This document shows positions 22,161 to 32,977 of a stretch of DNA of 64,000 nt, one piece after another; position 1 is the first letter of the stretch, and the number at the start of each line of letters is the position of its first letter. Made by a program: the position numbers and the translations under genes. The notes beneath the pieces are model-generated. The model did not search any database, was not told where the DNA came from, and saw nothing but the letters and a program-made list of their open reading frames with translations. This DNA comes from Helianthus annuus (Eukaryota > Streptophyta > Magnoliopsida > Asterales > Asteraceae): NCBI RefSeq assembly GCF_002127325.2, contig NC_035441.2, positions 156,021,122-156,085,121 of the forward strand, in the 5' to 3' direction.

Positions 22161-22568
22161 TGTAGGATCGTTTGCACGACCAAAATGAGTCGTTCAGAAA
22201 AGTTCTAATCAATACGAGAGGCGGAAACAAACGTATTGACTTAGGATCAGCTTGATATACACTCTAATTGTCTTGTTTATTGATAAAACAACGTTTTACA
22301 GCCTGTAGACACTTCGGCAGCACCTCGGTACCGGAATCAGATCGTTACAAATGAAATGACAAGACAGGTATTTATAGGCAGAGCCATTTCGCACGGAATC
22401 AACTCATGCGAAATGGCTAGCTGTCATTTCGTACGAAATGGATATTCCATTTCGTGCGAAATGCCCACATCCTATAAAATTCATGTTTTCTCGTACTACG
22501 TGCCCTAATCTATCTATCCTATAACAAGACTCAATACAAGACGAAGTCAACAGACATATGCACCAACA
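22161..22568 (-). repeat. C1 5' LTR (408 bp)
   Basis: The minus strand runs from TGTTGGTGCATATG to CGATCCTACA. TATA box at about 22369-22376 (TATAAATA). Upstream, in U3, are near-palindromes such as CATTTCGTACGAAATGG and CATTTCGTGCGAAATG built from the family word. Confidence 0.87.
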
Positions 22569-22751
22569 TTGTTTTGCACATAAAGTTACTTAGAGCTGCT
22601 GTGTTCTTCCTTGTTCCCTACACAAACCACCATAACTCACATGAATCAAAACCATGAGCTCAATTCTGGTTTTAGACACATCATAGGACACCTAGAGTGA
22701 TCTCTAGGCCTCTCAAAACACCTTGCTTGATCCAAGAACTTCAGCTTCAAG

Positions 22752-22759
22752 TATAAATA
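22752..22759 (+). promoter_or_regulatory. TATA box of the E3 5' LTR
   Basis: TATAAATA; the same site is present in the 3' LTR at about 54034-54041. Confidence 0.55.
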
Positions 22760-25371
22760 GGTGCTCTTGTTCATTGTCTGACTTGCACCATTCCTTTCTT
22801 TCTCTTTATATCTCTTACGGGAGTTCCTGAGTAATTAGGAGCATACCTCTGAGTTCTCTTCAGCCCCAAGGACAACTTGTGAGTGTTCCTTTCGTGGCTA
22901 GTTCGTTTATTAGGCTTTTAAAGCCGAAAAGTCAAGCGTTTACGATAAACGCTTTGACTTTTAGTGAGACCTTAAACGGTCAAGCCATTGTTTGCAACGA
23001 ACATGGTTACGTGATCGTAATTAGGTAGGTGTTAATCCCTCAAAAGGGCACCTCCTAAGAATCACGTTTGCTTCGTCAATTGACGAGTCAACGTAATATT
23101 TTTTTTAAAAGTCAACGGGTTAGTTTTTAAAATAATTGCGATATAAGTTTAGAAGTGTTCTAAAATTTGTTTTATCACTTAAACAACTTTGTAATAACTG
23201 TTAAAACATGTGTAAACATGTTCGGCTCGTCAATTCCAGTTTTAGGGTCGGTCCGCAACCGAAAGTCGCGTAGTTTGACTTCTACGTTGACTTTTGGTTA
23301 TAAACCAAATTATACTAGTATGCTACTGATTTTAGGTTCCGTTATGATCGTAATATAACATAGTATAACCCTATCAGGTTATATTATACGATCGGACTAA
23401 TAATCTGAGTTTATGCGCATGTTCCGTTATTACGCCGTACCTTGACTATTTTGCTCTTTTGTTTAAAAATAAGGTTTTAAATATAAATGAGCATGCAAAT
23501 GAGTTATGTACTGATAAGTAAACATGTTTAGAATATTTTGGTGTTTATAAACTAGTCATAAACTGAGTTTACGCATATAATCGCAAACTACGCTTTTAAA
23601 AGGACTAAAATGCCCTTTTTACGTCTAAAATGAGTCTAAACCATAAATTCTTGTCAAAAATCATTATGTACTAATATGATATTATAATTAGGATTATTTG
23701 GGATGCTAAGTCAGATTGTAAAATGAGTTTAACTTCAAGTTCTTAGACAATGCCGATAAATGACGATAATACCCTTATGGCACATAAAATGGGTTTTAAG
23801 CATAATATTCAAACCAAACCTTTTGCTTACTAATTTGTTATGACAAATAAAATATTTAACTATTCAAAGCTGGTCATAACATCAGGTTTCATAAACCATC
23901 CCATAAATCGTCATTTAACGACATTAACGTCGTTTAGGCGCGTAGTATTTTTTTAAACCATATTTAGGAACCAAGACTTGTTACCTACTGATTTTATAAA
24001 CCATTTTAAATATTTTTATAGTAGGTATAAGTCATGAACTCAGAATCCCAAATAAATTCTCAAAACTATGTGTGAAATGACCAAAATGCCCCTACGGCGC
24101 ATAGTTTGGTCTTAGAGCATAAACCACACATATATTTGACATCCTACTGATATGATATCATAATTAAACCACTTTTACAGAATATTTATGACCATGACAT
24201 CAGTTTTCTCGCATGCTACTTTTATAAATTGTAAAATTACCAAAACACCCTTGTGAGGCATAGTTTGATTTTAAAACCTTAATGGGCATACAAGTTGATA
24301 TCCTACCGATATTATAACTTGTTTAAAGTATATTGGAATATGGAACTTGTTCATGACTCATCCGGTTACCCGTTATCGCTTATACGCGTATGGTTAGACT
24401 TACGTAACTAGTTTACCTAAGTTTACCGAAAAGGGTTTAACCTTATCGTTTTGATCTCAACATCCAGAATGTACTATGTTTACCCATATTATACAAGTCC
24501 TAGTACTTGTTGGGTTTAAACCACATTCTATTCGGTATACGCTTAATCTAGCGAACCTATTCGTAAGCATCGGGTCATATCTAAAGGAACTACCTTTGGC
24601 CCGTATACATTCTAACAGATAATAAAGCTGTTCATTCCAGACTATATTACCCCCCCCCCCAGATAAGCGGACTTGGGTCTATTATACTTAGACTTGCAGC
24701 TTTTGCCAAATATAGTCTTATTGATTGGAAGCTAGCAAAAAGGTAAATACACATGACTTATTTTAGTGTGAACTTGGGATGGCAAATATGCCTCTTGGAG
24801 CGGTTATTACATAAGTAAGTCGCCTATGATTGCGCAAAAATGTAAGAATACAGTTTAATCCGTTTACTTGATAATTGAAATAATTGGGGGTTAATGATAC
24901 CATGTCCGGACAACCCAATGGATTAATCAAGTATATAATCTCGTAACTAGAATAATCCCAAGATATATTTAAAAGATCACCTACGAGTTATCTATATGTA
25001 TAAAACTCTTTTTGAAAAACTATTTTTCCAAAGAGTTAGTTAATTGTATTTACCAGCTTTGGCTGACGTATTTTCAAAAGATTGAACAGTAGGTATCGAA
25101 CCTTATAATAGGCTGGGAATACGGGTCGGCTAGAATTTAGGCTTAGGAATTTGCACTCCTGTTGCTTAAGTCCTATGATGTCTAAAGCTCTGTTTATTTG
25201 GATCCTGCCTATGGGCTTGTATTAACGCTTGTAATACTTTTATACATTCAAGCTTTATTTTAATAATTTCAATACAATACTTCCGCTGCATAATATTATA
25301 TTGTGATAACTGTTATCTAACCGTCACGATTGTACCCATCCGGGCCCACCAAAAATCGGGGTGTGACAGGT

Positions 25372-25383
25372 TGGTATCAGAGC
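25372..25383 (+). promoter_or_regulatory. Primer-binding site of E3
   Basis: TGGTATCAGAGC three bases after the 5' LTR end. Confidence 0.92.
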
Positions 25384-26249
25384 TACAATTTGAGTGAATT
25401 AGACACTAGTCTATTGTGTCTAATCTTAAATAGCACAAATGCAAATTCCTTTAAAAAAACTCCGAGTCTAGACCTGAATATAAGACTACTCTTAATCTAT
25501 ATAGTAGTTATTGATTTTATACCGCCAAGATGTCGCGGACAAGATGAAGAATCTATAATGGGTCGCGGACTCAAGGTTCTTTACCATTGAGTAGCTTGAA
25601 GTTCCATATGGTGAACTACATATGTTTTAGAGACGATGACTCCGATATGAGGATGATAGACCTCGTCACCTGATGATATATCTTTTGATATTCTTGTGAT
25701 ATCCTAATATCATTTATCTAAAGTCTATCATAATTGATAGACATTCCGGTGAAATCTCACCAGCTGATTAAAGCGGCAACAACTATGGAAAGTGCACAGA
25801 TATCCACTTTTTCACCAAATTCTATTCTTTGATTCAAATGTTCTCTCATTCTAGGGAATAAGCAGAAAAAGGAATCACTTTTTTCTGATTCATGCTTAAA
25901 GCATATAATTTCGAGTCTTCGAGCTCGATTAATTCAAACCCATCTGGGTATATATTATATTATATAAATTCGGCAACTCTCGCCAGCAATTCCTCCAACT
26001 GGAATACGACAATGATTTTTATTTCATTGATTTTTAACAACCACGAATGCCAAACTTAGTTTGATGGAAGCACCATATGATAATTGGCAGTATCTTAGTG
26101 TGTCCCATAGATTGCTTTCATGCGTGGCCAGTATGACGGTTTAATGCATGGAACCACTAAGATCTCCCATGGTCATATTGTACTGATATCGTCTAATAGT
26201 AAGCATCTAATATACTTTGGAGATAATACTGCCATAAGAAAAATCATTG
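25384..26249 (+). pseudogene. E3 leader with remnant of the pre-gag ORF
   Basis: Near 25525-25570 the frame reads PPRCRGQDEESIMGRG, matching the start of the E2 pre-gag protein (PPRVRGRGKGPMRGG). The initiation codon is ATA instead of ATG. Beyond about 25600 the similarity fades and no long frame remains, so the ORF is dead. The position between PBS and gag agrees with E2. Confidence 0.55.
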
Positions 26250-27499
26250 ATTTTATGGAGCCCATTTTATGATTTTTCCTTCAAATAATATGAAGGTCAC
26301 ATTTATTACTCTTACCTTATCAAACAGATCTCTTGATTGCGCGATAGATGAAGGCCAAAAGCACATGTTCCCACCAATAAGTGTTTGAAAAAGTGCAAAA
26401 TTTTCATCCAAATATGAGACGGCATATCCCCAAATCTCCCAATAAGGAGAGGGGTATATATATTTAAAACGATGTACTTTATTGAGCCGTAACATATACG
26501 CTGTACTTTATTGAGGCGTATCCCCGAATCTCCCCATAAGGAGAAATGGTATATATTTAAACGGTGTACTTTATTGAGGCGTATCCCCGAATCTCCCCGT
26601 AAGGAGAAAGGGTATATATTTAAATGGTGTACTTTATTGAGTCGTATCATATACGCTGTACTTTATTGAGGCGTATCCCCGAATCTCCCTATAAGGAGAA
26701 AGGGTATATACTTAAACGGTGTACTTTATTGAGTCGTAACATATACGCTGTACTTTATTAAGGCGTATCCCCGAATCTCCCCATAAGGAGAAATGGTATA
26801 TATTTAAACAGTGTACTTTATTGAGCCGTACCATATACGTTGTACTTTATTGAGGCGTATCCCTGAATCTCCCCATAAGGAGGAAGGGTATATATTTAAA
26901 CAGTGTACTTTATTGAGCCGTATCATATAGACTGTACTTTATTGAGGCGTATCCCCGAATCTCCCCATAAGGAGGAAGGGTATATAATTAAACGGTGTAC
27001 TATATTGAGCCGTCTTGTATACGTTGTACTATATGGAGGCGTATACGAAATCTCCAACTAAGGAGAAGTGCATATAACTAAAACGTCAAATAAGGCTTGT
27101 CCAGGAAACTCCAACTTAGGAGAAGGACAAAAGGTGCCAACTCTATTGGGTGAAGACAAATTAGTCGAAGGACCACTAGCAATCAAGCAAATAAATTTCT
27201 TTCGAATTTACTCGGTCTACTAGTTCTTATGTAACTAAGACTAGTAAATAAGACCATGATAAAAGACTCTGTCTTAAGTATATATTTCCCACCAATGGTA
27301 GTGGTTGAAAAGGTGATAGAAGTGGAAAAATGATTCCCTCACACCCATATAATCTTAAAAATCTTTATGTGATTCTCGTCGAACTATGGGACGACACTTA
27401 TCTAAGATCTCTAACTAATTCCCAATTGTGTGGAAAGGAGATAGAAAGTTCATCCAACTATGCGATGCTAATCATCCCCAAATCTCCCAATGTGGAGAA
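26250..27499 (+). repeat. E3 leader array 1: 92-bp repeats made of 29-bp and 63-bp modules
   Basis: The word GTACTTTATTGAG recurs at 26474, 26503, 26566, 26629, 26658, 26721, 26750, 26813, 26842, 26905, 26934 and a variant at 26997. Spacings are 29 and 63 bp, hence a 92-bp unit; one unit lacks the 29-bp module. The 63-bp module contains AATCTCCCCATAAGGAGAAA, an inverted repeat TCTCC/GGAGA. From about 27060 to 27499 the repeats are degenerate but the CTCC...GGAG stem continues. Confidence 0.9.
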
Positions 27500-28130
27500 G
27501 GATATACATTTAAACGGTGACTGTATCGAGCCATATCATATGCGCTGACTATATAGAGGCGTATTCTTAATCTCTCAATGTGGAGAGGGACTTATACTTA
27601 AACGTCAACTGCGACGTATTCCCAAATCTCCCAATACGGAGAGGAACTTATATTTTCAATGTTAACTGAAACGCATCCCCAACCCAGGAAAAGGATTCTT
27701 ATCCAATACGTTGGCTGAAACGTATCATTAAAATCTCCAACAAATTCCCAACTCCGAGGATAGGAGAAAACTCTCATACAACTTCGTGACGATATATGTT
27801 CCAAATCTCCAACTAATCCCAACTGTGTGGAAGGAGAGGGACCATATTAATACGTTGGCTGAAACGTATCACTAAATCTTCAACTAATTCCCAAATGTGT
27901 GGAAAGGAGTAAAATCTTCGTCAACTTTGTGACGAAACTTATTCCAAAACTCCAACTAATTCCCAACTGTTTGGAAAAGAGTAAAATCTTCGCCAACTTG
28001 GTGACATAACTTATTCCAAAACTCCAATAAATTCCCAACTATGTGGAAAGGAAGAAAATCTTCGTCAACCTTGTGATGATACTCGTTCCAAGTCTTCAAC
28101 CGTTCCAAACTATGTAGAAGGATAGGAATC
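27500..28130 (+). repeat. E3 leader array 2: about 70-bp repeats
   Basis: Units read roughly CTCCAACTAATTCCCAACTG, TGTGGAAAGGAG, AAAATCTTCGTCAACTTTGT and GACGAAACTTATTCC, with clear copies near 27820, 27889, 27961 and 28034. Each keeps paired halves (CTCC with GGAG, TTCCCA with TGTGGAA, and CTTCGTCA with TGACGAA) that could form stems. Confidence 0.75.
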
Positions 28131-29270
28131 ATAATATTGCATTGTCGGTTAAAATAATGACAGTTGTGACCTTTATGGTTCCCTGTCTAAGGTGGTGGGT
28201 TATACCCAAGCCTTATAGTCTATATTATCAATGCGATCATGACTAATATCATCTAATACGATGATCATATTATTCAACATCCTTAATGATGTTTTGCCTA
28301 CGGGCTATAACATATTGTCCATTTGAGACATTGACATTGTGATCTTTATGATTCTCTGTCCAAGGTGGTGAGCTATGCTCAAGCCTCATAGTCTATATGA
28401 TCAATATGATCATGAATAATATCATCTAATACGATGATCATATTATTTAACATCCCTAATGATGGTTTGCCTACGGGCTATAACATATTGTCCATTTGAG
28501 ACATTGACATTGTGATCTTTATGATTCTCTGTCCAAGGTGGTGAGCCATGCTCAAGCCTCATAGTCTATATGATCAATGCAATCATGACTAAAATCATCT
28601 ACTACGATGATCATATTATTTAACATCCTTAGCAATGTTTTGCCTACGGGCTATACTATAAGGTCCATTGAGACATTGACATTATGACCAATGTGGTTCC
28701 TTGTTCAAGGTGGTGAGCTATGCTCAAGCCTCATAGTCAATATGATCATGCGATCCTAACTAATATCATCAGTATGATGATCATATTAGTAACATCCTTA
28801 GTGATGAAGTGCCTACGGGCTATACTTTACTCTATTGTCGATAAGACAATGATAGTTGTGACATTTATGGTCCCCTATTCAAAGTGGTGGGTTATACCCA
28901 AACCTAATAGTCTATATGATCAATGCGATCATGACTGATATCAACAACATGATAATCATACTTAACATCCCTGTGATGTTTCGTCTACGGGCTATATTAT
29001 ATTTTCCATTGAGACAAGGACAGTTGTGACCATTATGGTTCCCTGTCCAAGGTGGAGGGCTATGCTAAAGCCTCACAGCCTATATGAACAAATGTGATGA
29101 TGACTGATATCATCAGTGCGATGACCATTAATTTAACATCCTTCGTGATGTCAATCGAATAGCCTACGGGCCATATTATATCGTCAATTGCGACGACAGT
29201 AGTGGTTTACGACCCCTTATCCAAAGGTGATGAACTATGTTCAAACTTTAAAGCCCTTTGATCAAATAAG
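28131..29270 (+). repeat. E3 leader array 3: seven repeats of about 173 bp
   Basis: The marker AAGGTGGTGAGCTATGCTCA recurs at about 28189, 28362, 28535, 28707, 28881, 29049 and (degenerate) 29217. Each unit also contains GCCTACGGGCTATA, a palindromic AATGCGATCATGACT / ATGATGATCATATTA region and TGAGACATTGACA. The period is close to a nucleosome or satellite length. Confidence 0.88.
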
Positions 29271-29279
29271 ATCGCAGTT

Positions 29280-29690
29280 TATATATATCTTAATTGTCCT
29301 TTGTGACAAGGCTTAGTGCCATATCTTATAAATGTCCTACGTGGCAAGGCTTTAGTGCCATATCTTCCAATGTCCTTGTGACAAGGCTTAGTGCCATATT
29401 TTCTAAAATGTCCTTCGTGACAAGGCTTTAGTGCCATATCATTCAATGTCCTTTGTGACGAATTCATGTGTCATATCTTTGACAATCTTTGTGACAGGCC
29501 TTGTGACATATCTTTCATGTCTTTCTTGACAAGCCAATGTGCTATATTTAAATGTCCTTCGTGACAAGCCAATGTGCTATATTTAAATGTCCTTCGTGAC
29601 AAGCCAATGTGCTATGTTATAATGTCATTCGTGATAGGCCATTATGTCGTATTTAAACGCCCTTTGTGACAAGCGAAGGAATTATATGGC
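29280..29690 (+). repeat. E3 leader array 4: about ten repeats of 35-40 bp
   Basis: Copies of TGTCCTTCGTGACAAGGC followed by TTAGTGCCATATC or ATGTGCTATATTTAAA occur near 29289, 29331, 29370, 29409, 29447, 29518, 29552, 29587 and 29622. The sense is the same throughout. A CRISPR is excluded because units are contiguous with no unique spacers. Confidence 0.87.
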
Positions 29691-29919
29691 TAAGCCCATT
29701 ACCAATTGTGGTAAGCAGGGCTAGTGAAATTGATATATAAACATATAGATCCGTAAGATCTAATGCAAATAAATTGATTTGCTATTTAGATCTCGAAATA
29801 TTACTGATGCCTAAATTATTTCAGTTAAACTTGTGGCAAACCCTAATATTGGCAAAACAAGAAAGAAAAACGGTGGTGAGGATTTAGAGTACCAAAACCG
29901 TAATGACGAAGAGAATCGT
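29691..29919 (+). other. E3 sequence before gag
   Basis: AT-rich, no repeat and no clear ORF; probably untranslated leader next to gag. Confidence 0.35.
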
Positions 29920-30176
29920 CTTCGATCATAGTTGCCGATGAAGTTGGTAAAGCCCTGGCTAAATTTATGGCCACATTTAAAGGGTCAAAGCCATCAGTAC
30001 AGAAAGAGAACTCCGTCTCCAAACCCCGTTCTAATACTTATAAAACTGAAAAGACTCATTTCTCCTCAACTAAGAGTGAGCAGAGTATTAGGAGTATCAA
30101 GATTGCCGAGTCACATGACTCTAAGAAAGGGTGTACATATAAATATTTTGTTTCTTGTAAACCCCGTGACTTTACG
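29920..30176 (+). pseudogene. E3 gag, N-terminal piece
   Basis: The frame reads ADEVGKALAKFMATFKGSKP and reaches KKGCTYKYFVSCKPRDFT, the conserved gag entry also found in E2. It is cut at 30176 by E4, and its last bases TTACG are the TSD. The frame resumes with GEIGAIDALKRVDEMET at 47463. The start codon is uncertain: an upstream in-frame TGA lies near 29905 and the first ATG is at 29967. Confidence 0.8.
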
Positions 30177-31498
30177 TATAACAACCCTCAAAATAATTTT
30201 CGACACCTCTAATATATTTAAAATACCTCTATATGTCTTAAAATACACCCCGTATATGAAATACGGCCCTAAATACCTTTAGTTTTAAAAGTATTAAATA
30301 AAAACAAAATTTAATGGGTCGTCACGGGGGGGGGGGGGGGGGGGGGGGGGGCGACCCCCTTGTCTTTAGTCGTAGCGGGCCGCGACCAGGTAGACAGCAG
30401 GCGCAACCCTAGGCCGCCACGTGTCTCACTCGGTATCGAAGCTACCTCATGACCGGGCAACCGTAGGCCCTACATCCCCTACATCGTGGGGCGCGACACC
30501 CCCCACCTGTTTCCTTCGCGGGGCGCGACGGGGTCGACGAACAGCCCTATAAAGGGAGGCCTTCGGCCTTCAGTTTCAGTTACTCATTCTCAACTTTCTC
30601 TCCCTAATTTCTATAGTGTAGTAACTATTCTCGGGCATAATACCCCCCTAAATAACGAAGTTCTGCCTCGTTGTAAATATCATAACCCCGATTACGTATT
30701 AGATACGCTGCCCGATTGATCCAGGGTTTCGTAACGGCTGTCGTTGTTCTGCTCGACGTAGTCGTTGGAATGCCATCTTGGGGAGGATATCACTAATGTA
30801 AATATTAAGGGTTATTATACTAACGCATGTGCATTTGTGTAATTTATAGATAATCACCAGGAACCCTTAAAGAAAACTTAAGACAGCACAGTGAGTAATC
30901 TCCTTTTTACAAATTGTTTTTACAAAACCTCACCTAAATTAAATTATATCAAACAGTGATTGAGTATTTGTATTCTACAATTATCGTCAGTATGTTGGGG
31001 TTTTGTATACAAAATTTGTTACTACCTTGCAAGGAGTAACATGACCACAAGTCGGGTTGACAGTACCGTGGGTGGTAATTAAGTAGATGGAAACAAATGT
31101 AATTGCCTGACTGCCCTCAATACTGTACAATGGTTTTTACTTAACTTGATTAAACTGGGATTCACTCACCAGTATTTCCCACTGACAAAATGTTTTTAAA
31201 CGCGTTTCAGGTCACAAAATGTGAAAGCCAAATAGAAGCCAGCTGGACAGCACTGAAGGCTTGGAAAAGTGGCTATAAAGTTACCTAAAATAAAGAGATG
31301 TTTTATTTAAATAAAATAGGGGTTATCCCTATAAACATGTGTGTACTTGAAACTTGGGATTTTCCCATGTGTTTAATATTATAAAAGCGTGATATTTTAC
31401 TCTGATAAAATATTTCCTAACTACGTTCCTGATGTAATTTCTGCTGCCAAAATGACAAACTTAGATACCACCAAAACTGATCTCGCGGCCGCCCGTTC
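30177..31498 (+). repeat. E4 5' LTR, main part
   Basis: Matches the E4 3' LTR at 46130 onward. TATA box TATAAAG at 30548-30554. Upstream U3 is GC-rich with GCGGGCCGCGACC and GGGGCGCGAC words. The last 30 bp of this LTR lie beyond E5 at 40187-40216. Confidence 0.9.
30326..30351 (+). repeat. 26-base G homopolymer in the E4 5' LTR
   Basis: An uninterrupted run of 26 G. The 3' LTR has only GTCGCGTGGCGCGACC at this place (about 46274), so the run expanded in this copy or is an assembly artefact. Confidence 0.85.
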
Positions 31499-32941
31499 TG
31501 TCACAACCCCCGGTCCCTAGTTCCCGGGAACGGGCGGCCATGAGCCAGTTTCGGTGGTATCACGTTAATTACTTATTTGGCAGCGGAAATTTTCATCAGG
31601 ATCGTAGTTAGGAAATATTAAATCAGAGTAAACCACCATATTTTATAATCTTAAACAAATGGGTAAAACCCAAGTTTTTATTACAAACTGATTTACAGGG
31701 ATAAATCCCACTTTATTGAAATAAACGCTTTCTTTTATATAGGTAACTTTTATAGCCACTTTTCCAAGCCTTCAGTGCTGTCCAGCTGGCTTCTATTTGG
31801 CTTTCACATTGTGTTACCTGAAACGCGTTTTAAAAAGGTTTTGTCAGTGGGAAATACTGGTGAGTGAATCCCAGTTTAATCAAGAAATATTAATTTACTT
31901 TAAACAGTATTGAGGGCGATTACAATGTTTATATCTACCCAATTACTCATTCAGTAGTGTCAAGTCTGACTGAGGGTCATATTACCCATTGGCTAACTCT
32001 TCGTCCAATGGTAACGTTACTCACATTTTGTATACAAAACCCCAACATACCGGCAGTAATTGTAGAATTACAAAGACTCAATCACTGCTAAATTGCATTA
32101 TAAAAAGGTTAAGGTTTTGTAAAAACTGTTAACAAAAAGGAGATTACTCACTTTGCTGTCTTAGGTTATTCTTTAAGGTTTCCTGGTGAATATCTATAAT
32201 TTACACAAATGCACGTGTGTTAGTATAATAACCCATTTTAACATTAGTAATACCCTCCCCGAGACGGCATTCCAACGACTACGTCGGGCAGAACCACGAC
32301 AGCCGTTACGGAACCCTAGATCAATCGGGCAGCGTATCTAATACGTCTCCAGGGGTTATAATACTTACATCGTAGCAGAACCTCGCTATTTTAGGGGGTA
32401 TAATGCCCGGGTATAATAACGCCACTATAGAAATTAAGAGAAAGAAAGAAAGAAGTGAGCGATCGGAAATGAAATCCCGAGGCTTCCTTATATAGGGCTG
32501 AAAACTGGTCCTCTCGCGGCCCGTGTGGGATATGGGTAGGGCTTACGCGGCCCGCGTTGACTCCGGTCAACTGCGTAGCTCGTCCGGATCACCCTCTAGA
32601 CTTGACACGCTCTCGACACGTGTCAGCTCAGGGCTGCGCCACCATTTAGGACGCTCGCGGCCCGCTTTAACTTAAGCGATCTTGTACGCGGCCCGCATGA
32701 ACTTATGATTTTAGCGAAGTCTTGTTACACCCTTACACGGCCCGCGTTAAGTTGAGGTGAGGCCCTACGCGGCCCGCCTCAGCTTACTTTTTAGGGTTTT
32801 TATTTTATTTTATATATTATATTCTAATTTGGGCTCGGTTTTCACATATGGGGTGCATATAAAGACATATTGATATATTTAAAGATATATTAGGGTGTCA
32901 GAAATATTATGAGGATGTCGGTTTTACCGAGGGTTGTTATA
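31499..32941 (-). repeat. E5 3' LTR (1443 bp)
   Basis: The minus strand runs TATAACAACCCTCGG to GGGGGTTGTGACA. TATA box near 32487-32494 (TATATAAG). Six GCGGGCCGCG-like words lie upstream of it (about 32510-32780), seen on the plus strand as CGCGGCCCGC. Confidence 0.95.
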
Positions 32942-32953
32942 TCCTCCCCACCT
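32942..32953 (-). promoter_or_regulatory. Polypurine tract of E5
   Basis: The minus strand reads AGGTGGGGAGGA, abutting the LTR; E4 has the same tract. Confidence 0.87.
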
Positions 32954-32977
32954 TGTTTTAGAGCTCGTCCTCGAGAT

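Larger units (their letters stand above)
20794..22568 (-). mobile_element. C1: truncated Copia element
   Basis: A minus-strand Copia with one LTR (22161-22568), a PBS, a leader with reiterated GCGAAATGG words, and gag cut off at 20794. The 3' LTR and pol are absent. Comparison with the E3 3' LTR near 53796-53850 shows that about 50-60 bp of the host LTR are also missing at the insertion, so the truncation removed target sequence too. No TSD can be seen. Confidence 0.8.
20176..25368 (+). repeat. E3 5' LTR, interrupted by Copia C1
   Basis: Begins TGTAACACCTCG, ends GGGGTGTGACA directly before the PBS. About 3.4 kb once C1 (20794-22568) is removed. The U3 near 20560-20650 carries TTTTCGCG, GCGAAAAACGC and related CpG words. 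A 12-base C run at about 24651-24662 is shorter in the 3' LTR. It contains the 752 bp (about 23319-24070) that the 3' LTR has lost. Confidence 0.88.

Noticed and set aside
25330..25590. 86-residue frame across the E3 LTR end and PBS
   Set aside because: Crosses LTR end and PBS; only the last part resembles the pre-gag ORF and in that lineage the start lies further in.
29280..29690. CRISPR-like direct repeats
   Set aside because: Repeats are contiguous with no unique spacers, and the surroundings are eukaryotic retrotransposon.
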